A DNA stretch of 64,000 nucleotides, from positions 806,001 through 870,000 of the forward strand of contig NZ_BMED01000002.1 in NCBI RefSeq assembly GCF_014636315.1, read 5' to 3'. Both the position numbers and the translations under genes were made by a program. Below, one piece after another: positions 8,034 through 16,610 of the stretch. The DNA comes from Parundibacterium terreum. Its GTDB lineage: Bacteria > Pseudomonadota > Gammaproteobacteria > Burkholderiales > Burkholderiaceae_D. Numbering within the stretch: position 1 is the first letter of the stretch; each line of letters starts with the position of its first letter. The notes beneath the pieces are model-generated. The model had not been told where the DNA came from. It did no database searches and saw nothing but the letters and a program-made list of their open reading frames with translations.

Positions 8034-10739
8034 CTAAGGGAGGGTCTCAATCAACTTGGTGCTTGTTGCGGCCCCAGCAATGAGTGTTTCAACATTTGCT
8101 TGTTCCAACCACTTGCTGTAAAGCTCCCCCTGAACAATCTCACCTAAATCTCCCCACTTTTTACCTTCGGCACCTTTAACACCTGTTGGCATCTTTGTTT
8201 GATTGATGACATTCCACTTTGCCCTGTTCACAAAACCTGTGAATATTGGGCCAAACGCTTGCTTACGTATAGCAAGGTCTGGGTTAACACCTTTCACCAG
8301 TTTAAAAAAAACATTGAAATGCGGAGTGAGCTTGGTTTTCAATTCATCTTTCATATCGCTAAGGGTCATTTCCGTTTTTTCACTTGAAAGATACGATACT
8401 CTCTCTTCATTCAATTCACTGGCCACAGCATCTCTCACATTATCAAGCGTCAACTCATCTGTGAGGAAGGATTTAGGCAAAGCGGCCTTTTTCTCATCTT
8501 GTCGCGCTCTATTAATTTCCCCGATTTTCCATTTTTTTTCATTTTTATTTATACTTTCTTCAACGTCGTCAAAATAGATATACAAATCGTCGCGCGTTAG
8601 GTCATTCAGATCAGAATCATCCCCAAATAAAGATGTTTTTTTATCCCATTTTTTAAGCATCGATACAAATATCGCCTGCCAAGCCTCGCGCACTTTATCC
8701 TTGACTTCAGAGTCTTTAGATGAAGTGGTTTCTGTGATGGCCGAACGCCTCGGTTGGGTGTCAGGCACAGGAAATGACCAATTTTCATCATTTTCTTCTT
8801 CATTTACTTTTACATATTGGCCGTCAACGGCTTCATCTTCGACATCTTTCCACAGCGAGTCATAACTAGCTTCACCGTCTTTAAGATTGGTAACCAAGGC
8901 GTCAATCAACGCATTTTCTTTCTCTTCTTCGAACGCAGCACCTTGTTTTCCAGTTTCTCTAAATCTTTCAAACTCTTCACTAAGTTTTAGTTTGAATTCT
9001 TTAAGTTTTTTATCTTTATACTCGCTTAAGTCAATTAATTCTGCTGCGTGTTCCACCGCTGCCGTAAACGGCGCATATTCCGCCAGACCAAACTTATAAC
9101 TTGTCCATTCATCCAGAATAACTCCCTGGCTTCCACGATTTATCCACTTCTCACCGCGCAATAAATTGTCTATCACTGCACTGGCTGTGACTTCCTCTTG
9201 CTTAACACCTTTCTTAATGACGATCTGCCCGAAGTTCCCTTCAGAAATATCAGTCATCGGTACCCCAGACGTCGTTTGTACTTCTTTTTTCTTGTTGTAG
9301 AACTTATAGGTTCTCAACAAGTTATCGAATTGCGTATCGATTTCCTTAACAAAGCGGTCTATTTCCAGAACATTGGTATCTACCAATTGTCCTGCAATCG
9401 CTTTTTTGGATAAAAGATCATTTTTGACGCTTTTTTCCAAAAACCATTCGCCAAAAGCATCGGCTTTTTTACCTAGTTTAAAACCCTCCGCTTGCGGCGT
9501 CTTATCATGCATATTGTGAGGGAGCTTGTTAATGAGTGACGATTTATCCGTAGCCTTGATGGTCTCGTCATAAATACCTTGGGAATATTCATCCAAGACG
9601 ATATTCTCACCTTTATCAAGTGGCAGATAACTATAATCGACAGCAGTGCCGCCACTGACATCGTAGGCCTCAAAGCGATTTTTCATCGGACCTAAACGAA
9701 CGTTGCCGCCATGATTTGCTGGGTCGCTTTTTTTCTCGCCATGTGGCGACAACTCCGAGAAAGCAAGAACATGGTGCCAGCTGAAATTGCTCTTCTTGTT
9801 TGCATTAACATCCTTGGAATCACCGGCCTGGCTAAGCCCTAAAGTTCTGTTTTCTTCCACCAGCCATTCCAGTAACTTGGCTTTATGAGGAGCCAATGTG
9901 GCATCGTATAACCGGTCTAGCTGCACTACCTGATTTTGCCTTACGACTTCAGACTGGGAGCCTGGCATTGTCGGCATTGCTGGTGCGGCTTCTGCATTGC
10001 GCCCCGTCAATGCCGCCCTAGCCCCCATCATATCGGCTTCAGTCTCAAGTGCAGGCTCATCATTTACATTCACCCCATGCTTCATCTGCATGGTTGGAGC
10101 CACTCTTCCCTGCGCCTGCTGCACGACATGCCAGGCTTCATGTGGCAAATGTTGCTCCTGTCCTGGCGCAAGATGGATTTCACTTCCCTGCGCATAGGCA
10201 TGTGCATTCAATTGGGCCGGTTGTGGCGAGTTGTAATGGACTCTGACATGATCCATGCTCATGCCGGACAGTGACTCGATTCCTGATTTCAGCTGATTGG
10301 GCAGACCGGCGTTGCCAGGCGCCTCTTCACGCTGCACTGACGCGGCTGGTGCTGTGGCAGAGGTGCGAGCCTGCGCAAACTGGCCCTGCAAGGAGGCGTC
10401 TTCTTCCCCACCCGGCACAGGCTTAAGTTTTCCCTGTAATAATTCTTCGACCTCTACCCGCTGAACAGGCTCCTTCATTTGCATTTGCAACTGGGTCGCG
10501 CGCAGTAAAGCGCCCGGCATACTGGCTGCCATCATTTCTTTCCGCCGCTTTAACTGTATCGACTGATCTGAGCTGTCAGCTGATTGCTGATGGCGTTGTA
10601 GCGTTAATGAAGCGGCGCTGGTGTCAACCATTGCGCTTATTGGCAGGTTTTGCAACGGCGCATTTTGTAAAGTGCCTGGCGCCTGGCGCTCTGCGCTTGC
10701 GGTCACTTCTGTTTGATTTGTCGTCTGCGTTCTCATCAT
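8034..10739 (-). CDS. DUF4157-domain effector-like protein with a large variable C-terminal region
   Basis: 901 residues counted from the ATG at 10739 (a TTG lies 9 nt upstream). Residues 1-140 are Gln/Ala-rich and disordered, as in effectors loaded into extracellular contractile injection systems (eCIS). Residues about 146-243 are a DUF4157 domain with HEAWH at 200-204, an HExxH-type zinc site. The C-terminal 650 residues are charged and AT-rich at the DNA level. Near 319-350 there is SWHHVLAFSEL followed by NHGGNVRLGP, which resembles an HNH/His-Me finger nuclease core. The DUF4157 part closely matches the protein at 54307-55800 while the C termini differ, which is the polymorphic toxin pattern. 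No immunity gene follows, and no injection-system genes are nearby. Toxic function is inferred. Confidence 0.8.
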   Translation of the reverse strand: MMRTQTTNQTEVTASAERQAPGTLQNAPLQNLPISAMVDTSAASLTLQRHQQSADSSDQSIQLKRRKEMMAASMPGALLRATQLQMQMKEPVQRVEVEELLQGKLKPVPGGEEDASLQGQFAQARTSATAPAASVQREEAPGNAGLPNQLKSGIESLSGMSMDHVRVHYNSPQPAQLNAHAYAQGSEIHLAPGQEQHLPHEAWHVVQQAQGRVAPTMQMKHGVNVNDEPALETEADMMGARAALTGRNAEAAPAMPTMPGSQSEVVRQNQVVQLDRLYDATLAPHKAKLLEWLVEENRTLGLSQAGDSKDVNANKKSNFSWHHVLAFSELSPHGEKKSDPANHGGNVRLGPMKNRFEAYDVSGGTAVDYSYLPLDKGENIVLDEYSQGIYDETIKATDKSSLINKLPHNMHDKTPQAEGFKLGKKADAFGEWFLEKSVKNDLLSKKAIAGQLVDTNVLEIDRFVKEIDTQFDNLLRTYKFYNKKKEVQTTSGVPMTDISEGNFGQIVIKKGVKQEEVTASAVIDNLLRGEKWINRGSQGVILDEWTSYKFGLAEYAPFTAAVEHAAELIDLSEYKDKKLKEFKLKLSEEFERFRETGKQGAAFEEEKENALIDALVTNLKDGEASYDSLWKDVEDEAVDGQYVKVNEEENDENWSFPVPDTQPRRSAITETTSSKDSEVKDKVREAWQAIFVSMLKKWDKKTSLFGDDSDLNDLTRDDLYIYFDDVEESINKNEKKWKIGEINRARQDEKKAALPKSFLTDELTLDNVRDAVASELNEERVSYLSSEKTEMTLSDMKDELKTKLTPHFNVFFKLVKGVNPDLAIRKQAFGPIFTGFVNRAKWNVINQTKMPTGVKGAEGKKWGDLGEIVQGELYSKWLEQANVETLIAGAATSTKLIETLP

Positions 10740-10958
10740 TTTTTTCAATGAGGGACCAAATAAATAGAACTATGATGTTTCTCGAAAAATCGTAAGGACG
10801 CTGCAAGGGGACGCTCGCCAGCTATTGTAGTCGATTTTACAACGACTGCCAGCGAGTCAAGGCATGAGGGAAAATTTCAGCGACTCTATTACAAATAAAC
10901 ACGCCGTCTATTTAGCGACAGGCGATGCAATACACATTCCCATTGCACCCCGACAAAA

Positions 10959-10999
10959 CAAAAAGCCCGCCAGCAGACAAACTGCAGACGGGCTTTTTA
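10959..10999 (-). terminator. Bidirectional terminator
   Basis: AAAAGCCCGcc ... acGGGCTTTTT forms a hairpin with A-runs on one side and T-runs on the other, so it could act on both strands. It lies 20 nt after the stop of the MarR-like gene. Confidence 0.8.
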
Positions 11000-11018
11000 T
11001 TGCTGAAACGGCGGATGC

Positions 11019-11624
11019 TTACAATGAAGTCGCCGCCCTTGCCGCTTGTTCATACAAGCCGGACAACACCCGCAGAAAACGCGCCAGCTCGCTCAGCTCA
11101 AAGCTCTCGGTACCATCGCCGGTGAGGCCGGAGACCAGCACCTGCTCGCGGATATCGTAGTAGCGCTTGCACACCGCCTGGCCGGCTTCATTGGTGGAAT
11201 ACAGCACTTCCTTGCCGCGCTTCTCGGTTTGCACCAGCTCCAGCGCCTGCAGCTTCTTCAGCGAGTAATTGACGATGTGCGTGTCTTCAATATTGAGGAT
11301 GAAGGCGATATCGGCCAGCTTCTTTTCGCGCGCGCGGTGGTTGATGTGGTGCAGCACCAGTACATCGGTAATGGTCATATCCTTCATGCCCGCAGCGGCC
11401 ATGCAGCGCACCGCCCAGCGGTTGAATGCATTGCCGGCGATGATCATGCCGAACTCAAACTCGCTGAGCTCTGCGCTGCGCCCCTGCGCCAGATGCGCAG
11501 AAGACACAATGGGTACCCGTGGCACACGCGGCAATGCATTAGATGCAGATAATGAGGCGGATGATGAGGCTGAGGAAGCGGCCTGGCTCAGACTGGCCTT
11601 GCTCTTGATCTTGGTTGCCGACAT
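11019..11624 (-). CDS. MarR-like winged-helix transcriptional regulator
   Basis: 201 residues. The first 45 are Ser/Ala-rich and low complexity. Then comes a winged-helix domain (MTITDVLVLHHINHR, IAFILNIEDTHIVNYSLKKLQALELVQTEKRGKEVLYSTNEAG) ending in a dimerising helix. The ATG at 11624 has AGGAGA 8 nt upstream and was preferred to an in-frame ATG at 11699. Its regulon is unknown; neither neighbour is an obvious target. The family often occurs near amide or hydantoin catabolic genes, and a hydantoinase-type gene does lie 11 kb away, but the link is speculative. Confidence 0.75.
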   Translation of the reverse strand: MSATKIKSKASLSQAASSASSSASLSASNALPRVPRVPIVSSAHLAQGRSAELSEFEFGMIIAGNAFNRWAVRCMAAAGMKDMTITDVLVLHHINHRAREKKLADIAFILNIEDTHIVNYSLKKLQALELVQTEKRGKEVLYSTNEAGQAVCKRYYDIREQVLVSGLTGDGTESFELSELARFLRVLSGLYEQAARAATSL

Positions 11625-12103
11625 GGGGCTGTCTCCTGATGAAGTCGTTGATTTTTTTATGGTCCTGGATAAGAGACTATGCTCAGAACGTTTCACCATA
11701 TTACCTTGAGATCTGCAAATTAAGAACTGGTTTTCAAGTCAAAACACTAATATATCTATTCTAAAATATGGCTTGAAAAGTGCAATATAAAAGACTATTT
11801 ATCGATAAATTTTAAGTAACCTGCACTCCTGATAGTCTCTTCCAATTACAACACGCCGAAGTGAGCGAGTGCTTTCAGCACACCTCCCACACCGCCACGC
11901 TGGCTGTACAACTGATCTATACATCTATACATCCGCGTATGGATTTATTTACAGATGCCCGCTTTTCTCTCTTGAAATAACTATCCATTCACAAATAGAA
12001 TGGGCCTGCGAGGCCCCACGCCCGCATGCATTGCAAGCTGCTTACAGGCGCATATGCCCGCCAATAGGCTTGTCACTAACCACCATCGCAAGGAAACCCA
12101 ACC
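11625..12103. other. AT-rich non-coding stretch
   Basis: The region upstream of the MarR-like gene is very AT-rich between 11700 and 11830 and probably holds its promoter. No gene is convincing; a longer plus-strand frame from 11869 has no coding character and covers the phage remnant in another frame. Confidence 0.5.
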
Positions 12104-12244
12104 ATGAGACCCTACGCAAAAATCACCCCCACGTTCTGGATAGGCGGCACCGGTCGCCAGCTACGCCATCGCGGCTACCACGCGCAACTGCTTGCGCTCT
12201 ACCTGATGAGCTGTCCGCTGTCGAATATGGCCGGGCAGTGTTAG
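12104..12244 (+). pseudogene. Truncated phage replication-type gene (N-terminal remnant)
   Basis: A 46-residue frame starting MRPYAKITPTFWIGGTGRQL and continuing to ALYLMSCPLSNM matches my recollection of the N terminus of phage/prophage replication or helicase-loader-like proteins (MRPYAKISPxFWxGxTGxxLR...AxYLMTxPHxNM). It stops after 46 codons, where the family continues for some 200 residues. AAGGA lies upstream. The DNA right after the stop is full of short inverted repeats. It is most simply read as the stub of a deleted prophage gene. Confidence 0.55.
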
Positions 12245-12281
12245 CTCGTCCTGCCACCATCGAGCCTTAAATAGGTGTCGC

Positions 12282-12310
12282 TAAGAAGGCCCTTCAGAAG
12301 GGGCTTCTTA
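12282..12310 (+). terminator. Hairpin, possible terminator
   Basis: TAAGAAGgCCC and GGGCTTCTTA pair across a short loop with one bulged base. It has no long T-run, so termination is uncertain. It lies 38 nt after the phage remnant. Confidence 0.4.
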
Positions 12311-12592
12311 AGAGCTTCGAAGCCAAGAGCAAGAACAAGAGCAAGAACAAGAAAGAAATAAAACCTGACTAACACTAGCGTGTTAGTTGTCGACAGCGTT
12401 GCTATCGACGCGCATGGGGCCGGCAAAAAAACCAAAAAAACAGACGACAGCTCGCTGATGGAACTGGTATCACATCTGCGTACGCCAGAACCTTGGGAAG
12501 AACCCAGGAGGCTGAAAGGCCATGGCGATAGCACGGCCAAGCGTGGGCCTGTTGCTGCCAGGGAGTTGACGGATCCCCGGGCGCGATTTGTG

Positions 12593-12650
12593 TCTGGGCT
12601 TTAGGGAGCAAATAAACACCGATGCGATGTCGATCAACGCAAAGCCCAGA
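12593..12650. repeat. Inverted repeat with 38-nt interior
   Basis: TCTGGGCTTT and AAAGCCCAGA are perfect 10-bp arms. They may be a hairpin or the trace of an excised element next to the phage remnant. Confidence 0.45.
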
Positions 12651-12746
12651 ACAAGATAAAAAAGCTTTCCTCAATTTTGATATTGCTTTGATAATTTTTC
12701 TATGCCAGCATATGTTGATCGATGAATCAATATCTCAGGAGAAGTA

Positions 12747-13748
12747 ATGCAAAAACTGGCGATCTGCCTGCTCGCCGTAAGTGTGGCGGCAACTAGCTTC
12801 AATAGCCTTGCAGAGAACCCGCGACCATTGATCGAACAGCTGTCCACATCACAAGAAGATCAAGAATTCATCGTTCAATCCCCGGATAGAGTAGAGAATG
12901 AATGCCTGTCCTACTATGCATATGACACGCCAGATCAAGCGACGATACTAATTCCATGGAGATTATTGTCAGAGCTTTCTGCACCGAAGGAATTTAAGGG
13001 TTCTGCCCAGGAAAAAAAAGCAGAGCTCATCCGAGCCAACAGAGCACGAGCATTAATTCGCAATACCGACTATTCAAGACTTAATGCTTGGGGCTGCGCA
13101 AATGTCAATCATCATCTTGGAGACTCTGCTGAGCTTCTATTTGACCTGTTGGACTCTGGATCAGTAGTCGTGGTAAATGACTCCATAAGCAAACCCGTAT
13201 CAGAATTTGTCGTTCGATATCACAAAGATGATGGCGGTACATGGTCATACCATCTTAGTCCACAGAGCAAAGCCTTTCTCACAAAAAACTCAAAAAAGAT
13301 TGCTCGTGATTCCGACCAAGACGAGCATGAAAACACTCAAGTACACCAATGGGGAATAGATCGCGAACCTAGAAAGGAATCAGACCAGAAGCTATACGGT
13401 TTTTTACGAAGATTCATCGCATCATGCAGATCTGAGAGACAAGAAGAGCAAACATTTTATTTGTCACACATTGGATTTCCTCTAAATTATCAGTTCAGTT
13501 TTGTAAACGAAAAAGGAAAGCAATCAGCAAAAGGAGTGCTGAAGAACTTGAGATCGAATGGAACCAAAGAGTCTTTAGGATTGCCAATTTGTATTGGTGA
13601 CGGCGGACTCTCTGACGTTTCAGTGAGAAAAAATAATGCACGTGCGATTGTCGATCTATCTTTTGGTTCTGGACCGAATGAAATCTTGCGATTTAAATTA
13701 TCAAAAGGCACCTGGATGTTAGATTCTGCCGAATGGATTGATCACTGA
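12747..13748 (+). CDS. Exported protein of unknown function
   Basis: 333 residues with a clear signal peptide (ICLLAVSVAATSFNSLA, then EN). The mature part is hydrophilic with scattered cysteines and no motif I recognise. Codon use is more AT-rich than in the surrounding housekeeping genes, pointing to horizontal transfer. AGGAG precedes the ATG. The next gene, a DUF2185/Imm33-type protein, starts 25 nt downstream on the same strand, so the two are probably co-transcribed. Confidence 0.65.
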   Translation: MQKLAICLLAVSVAATSFNSLAENPRPLIEQLSTSQEDQEFIVQSPDRVENECLSYYAYDTPDQATILIPWRLLSELSAPKEFKGSAQEKKAELIRANRARALIRNTDYSRLNAWGCANVNHHLGDSAELLFDLLDSGSVVVVNDSISKPVSEFVVRYHKDDGGTWSYHLSPQSKAFLTKNSKKIARDSDQDEHENTQVHQWGIDREPRKESDQKLYGFLRRFIASCRSERQEEQTFYLSHIGFPLNYQFSFVNEKGKQSAKGVLKNLRSNGTKESLGLPICIGDGGLSDVSVRKNNARAIVDLSFGSGPNEILRFKLSKGTWMLDSAEWIDH

Positions 13749-13773
13749 AATTATTCAAATGAATGGAGGAAAG

Positions 13774-14109
13774 ATGACGAAAAAATTTTTCTTGTCGGCG
13801 GACCAGATAGCACCCATTTTCCCCGATCTCGGAGGATGTCTGGCAACAGACAGAATTGTCGTTGACGGCCAGCGTGTTGGTTACATGTATCGGACAAAAC
13901 CGATCAGACCGGAAGACAGCGGCTGGCGTTTTTTTGCCGGCGATGAAGATGAAGCATATATGGCTGTTCAGAGTCACCACGATGTGTATCAAGTCAATAC
14001 TATCCTCAACTACGATCCCAGCATTCTTCCATTCATCGATGCAGAGATAGGCAGCAAATTTGAACGGGATGAAGAGGGTGATTTCGTTTTGCTCGACGAA
14101 GAAGCATAG
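13774..14109 (+). CDS. DUF2185 (Imm33-type) protein
   Basis: 111 residues. The sequence follows the DUF2185 pattern: GGCLATDRIVVDGQRVGYMY, SGWRFFAGDEDEAYM and YQVNTILNYDPSILPFIDA. In polymorphic toxin systems this family is listed as immunity protein Imm33; many members are also annotated simply as hypothetical. The start was set at the ATG preceded by GGAGGA. It follows the exported protein by 25 nt; whether that protein is its toxin partner is unknown. Confidence 0.7.
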   Translation: MTKKFFLSADQIAPIFPDLGGCLATDRIVVDGQRVGYMYRTKPIRPEDSGWRFFAGDEDEAYMAVQSHHDVYQVNTILNYDPSILPFIDAEIGSKFERDEEGDFVLLDEEA

Positions 14110-14176
14110 TAAGGGGTGATGCGGCATTACCCGGGTGCCGCCTCGGCATAGTCCCTTTAATCACTCCAGCAACCGG

Positions 14177-14205
14177 TAGGATGCAATGGCGAAGCATATT
14201 GCACC
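14177..14205. repeat. GTGCAATA-type palindromic repeat, copy A
   Basis: GGaTGCAAT and ATTGCACC face each other around GGCGAAGCAT. The same core is found at 20878-20920 and, as a pair, at 44477-44615. It is an interspersed REP-like sequence. Confidence 0.55.
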
Positions 14206-14254
14206 GAATTATCCAATCGCATCCAAATCTGCAAGTGGTTTTAAGGCTTGCAGT

Positions 14255-14701
14255 CTAAAACACCATCAAGCCGCCCCAATCCACAGGATCCACATCCTTG
14301 ATGGTCTGGGAAAAGGTCCAGCAGTGCCCGCCTATGTCCCTTGCTGTGTATTGCCGTTCGCCGTAGGCTTGGTCTGCCGGTGGGCGCAGGATCAGCGCGC
14401 CGCATTGGCGTGCGTGGTCGTAGTGCTGGTCTATCTCGGTGATGCGCATCATCAGCGAGTGCGCGGCAAACTGTGCTTGTCCGGCCTGCGCATCTTGCGG
14501 CATCTCAGTCACGACGATGGCGCCGCCTTCGCTGGTGAGCTGGACGCGGTGATTGGCGATGCGCAGGCGCTCGGTAAAGCCGAAGGCGCGGCACAGCCAT
14601 TCTGCAGCGATGGCAACGTCCGGATAGGCCAGCTCGGGGATGATCTGGCTGTCCGGCATGGAGCGGTTTACAGGCATTGCCTGGCGGCTGAAGAGATGCA
14701 T
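14255..14701 (-). CDS. VOC-superfamily (glyoxalase/PhnB-like) protein
   Basis: 148 residues with the paired beta-alpha-beta-beta-beta pattern of the vicinal oxygen chelate fold: PELAYPDVAIAAEWLCRAFGF, then HSLMMRITEIDQHYDHARQCGA and the closing ERQYTARDIGGHCWTFSQT. Such proteins bind a metal and act on varied small substrates, or bind drugs. The substrate cannot be assigned. GGGAG lies 7 nt before the ATG. Confidence 0.8.
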   Translation of the reverse strand: MHLFSRQAMPVNRSMPDSQIIPELAYPDVAIAAEWLCRAFGFTERLRIANHRVQLTSEGGAIVVTEMPQDAQAGQAQFAAHSLMMRITEIDQHYDHARQCGALILRPPADQAYGERQYTARDIGGHCWTFSQTIKDVDPVDWGGLMVF

Positions 14702-14764
14702 GGACAGACTCCCTGATCAATGTATGGCGCACAAATGGCACAGGCATACAGTACCTTTTCGCTA

Positions 14765-15060
14765 GAACTCATTTCATCAATAGGAGTGAGATGCGTTTGC
14801 CTTAAAAGCGGTGCTGGCAAGGCGTGCGAGGCGTCAATAGCGGGGCTATTGACGGGGCCGCCGAGGTAACGAGCGCAACGCAGTCCAGCGCCACTTTTAA
14901 GGCAAACCCTCCGGGAACGGCCCAATTTGGGCGCATTGCAGCGTTGCGCCGCTAGCAAAGACGGCCAGTCTTTGCGTGGGGCGGCCATCCGTCGCGACGC
15001 GCCTCGCACTGCATCCCAAATGGACTCGTTCGCACTCACTCCTATTGATGAAATGAGTTC
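14765..15060. mobile_element. 296-bp MITE-like element with 26-bp perfect terminal inverted repeats
   Basis: The terminal inverted repeats are 14765-14790 and 15035-15060, identical over 26 bp (left end GAACTCATTTCATCAATAGG...). Both ends abut a TA dinucleotide (14763-14764 and 15061-15062), consistent with the TA duplication of IS630/Tc1-mariner elements. Inside are nested inverted repeats: 14795-14817 with 14885-14907 (GTTTGCCTTAAAAG...), a hairpin GTCAATAGC/GCTATTGAC at 14833-14853, and GCAAAGAC/GTCTTTGC at 14955-14975. It carries no transposase; longer frames crossing it are chance. It sits between the VOC gene and the beta-lactamase and may influence expression of the latter. Confidence 0.75.
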
Positions 15061-15168
15061 TAAATAGTGTAACATCGGCGGGCCGTATGCCTGAAAAGCA
15101 CAGCCATTGATGCCATAAAGAACCGGGCTGCCTGCCGTAGGCAGCCCCAACATGGAAAAACAAGATTG

Positions 15169-15981
15169 ATGAACTATTTACGTTTCCTTTCGGCCCTGGC
15201 GGTAGCAGGCTGCATAGCTCTGCCGCTGCAAGCCAAAACAATTTGTACCGCCGTCGCAGATGCCAAAAGCGGCGCTATGCTGGTGCAGCAAGGCAATTGC
15301 AGCGAACGCTATACGCCTGCTTCCACCTTCAAGCTACCCTTGAGCGTGATGGGCTATGACTCCGGATTTTTGCAGGACGAGCATACGCCTTCCCTGCCCT
15401 TCAAGGCGGGCGATGTGGATTGGGGCGGCGACAATTGGCGGCAGCCTACCGATCCTACGCGCTGGCTGAAGTATTCGGTGGTGTGGTATTCGCAGCGGAT
15501 CACGCATTTTTTGGGTGAGCAGCGTTTGCAGCAATACGCGCGCAGCTTCGGTTTTGGCAATGCGGATTTTTCCGGGGACCCCGGCAAGAACAATGGGCTG
15601 GAACGCGCGTGGATTATTTCTTCCTTGAAGGTATCGCCGCTGGAGCAGGTCGCATTTTTGCGCAAGCTGGTGAACCGCGAGCTGCCGGTGAAGCCGCAAG
15701 CCTTTGACATGACTTTCAAGATCGTGGAAAAGACCAGCCTGCCCGGCGGCTGGGAAGCGCAGGGCAAGACCGGCATGGCCTATCCCCGGCTGAAGAATGG
15801 AGACTTTGATGAAGCGCATCCGTATGGCTGGTTTGTCGGCTGGATGAGCAAGGGCCCGCGTACTATCGTCTTTGCGCGTCTGGTCCAGGACGAAAAGAAA
15901 GAAGATGTCAGCGCCGGCATCAGGACGCGGGAAGCCTTGCTGAAAGAGCTGCCCGCACTGGTGGAGGCCGCCGCACCATGA
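15169..15981 (+). CDS. bla: Class D (OXA-type) beta-lactamase
   Basis: 270 residues with a signal peptide ending near QAK. The active-site motifs of class D enzymes are in order: STFK at 52-55, SVV at 103-105, FGN at 129-131 (YGN in many OXA enzymes) and KTG at 200-202, with WFVGW at 221-225. The enzyme hydrolyses beta-lactams in the periplasm through the acylated Ser52 and, in the family, a carboxylated Lys55. The ATG at 15169 was chosen; a TTG lies one codon upstream. It overlaps the next gene by 4 bp (ATGA), so the two are translationally coupled. Confidence 0.93.
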   Translation: MNYLRFLSALAVAGCIALPLQAKTICTAVADAKSGAMLVQQGNCSERYTPASTFKLPLSVMGYDSGFLQDEHTPSLPFKAGDVDWGGDNWRQPTDPTRWLKYSVVWYSQRITHFLGEQRLQQYARSFGFGNADFSGDPGKNNGLERAWIISSLKVSPLEQVAFLRKLVNRELPVKPQAFDMTFKIVEKTSLPGGWEAQGKTGMAYPRLKNGDFDEAHPYGWFVGWMSKGPRTIVFARLVQDEKKEDVSAGIRTREALLKELPALVEAAAP

Positions 15982-16610
15982 AAGCGCCGCTAGTTGCCTT
16001 CCTGCGCCTGGCCTTCAGCCTGCTGACTTTGGGCGCGATGGGCTGGCAATTGGCGATACACCTGGGTGGCGGCTATAGCATCATCAACTTTTTCAGCTAT
16101 TTTACTAACCTATCCAATTTTTTTGCAGCGCTCGTCCTGCTGTTTGGCGCGATTCAGTTTTTTGCGCGCAAAGAAACCGCCGGACCCGGCGATCTGCTGC
16201 GGGCGGCCTCGGTGGTGAACATGAGCGTGGTTGGCATTGTGTTTGCTGTACTGCTGCGGAATGTGGACCTGGGCGCGCTGCTGCCCTGGGTTAATTTTGT
16301 GCTGCACACGCTGATGCCCTGTGTGGTGGTGCTGGACTGGCTGCTGCAGCCGCCAACGGCAAAGCTGGGCAGGCGGCAACTGCTGCAGGTGCTGGTCTTT
16401 CCTGCTGTTTATCTTGCCTATACGCTGCTGCGCGGTAGCAGCACCGGCTGGTACCCCTACCCTTTCCTGAATCCGGCCCACGCGGGCGGCTACGGCGGCG
16501 TTGCCGCGTATTCCATCGGCATTACGCTGACCTTTGTATTTGCAGCCTTGCTGCTTTTTGCCATAGGCAACAAGCTGTCAAAGGCACCAGCAGCAGCATC
16601 ACATCCGTAA
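15978..16610 (+). CDS. Pr6Pr-family membrane protein
   Basis: 210 residues with six hydrophobic helices. The first contains FLRLAFSLLTLGAMGWQL, followed by the recognisable GGYSIINFFSYFTNLSNFFAAL, and later FVLHTLMPCVVVLDWLL and FPAVYLAYTLLRG. This pattern matches the Pr6Pr (FAR-17a/AIG1-like) membrane family of unknown function. It is coupled to the beta-lactamase by an ATGA overlap, an arrangement suggesting shared expression rather than a known shared role. It converges with the DUF1445 gene, with a 12-bp 3' overlap. Confidence 0.8.
   Translation: MKAPLVAFLRLAFSLLTLGAMGWQLAIHLGGGYSIINFFSYFTNLSNFFAALVLLFGAIQFFARKETAGPGDLLRAASVVNMSVVGIVFAVLLRNVDLGALLPWVNFVLHTLMPCVVVLDWLLQPPTAKLGRRQLLQVLVFPAVYLAYTLLRGSSTGWYPYPFLNPAHAGGYGGVAAYSIGITLTFVFAALLLFAIGNKLSKAPAAASHP

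Larger units (their letters stand above)
12245..12746. other. Non-coding stretch rich in short inverted repeats
   Basis: No gene is convincing. It holds a hairpin at 12282-12310, a short direct repeat (AAGAGCAAGAAC twice) near 12325-12350, a perfect 8-bp palindrome arm pair at 12368-12387, and 10-bp arms at 12593-12602 and 12641-12650. The end of the stretch is the promoter region of the exported protein at 12747 (AGGAG upstream of its ATG). Confidence 0.5.

Noticed and set aside
14668-15241. Two overlapping open frames across the MITE
   Set aside because: They translate the palindromic element and have no coding features.
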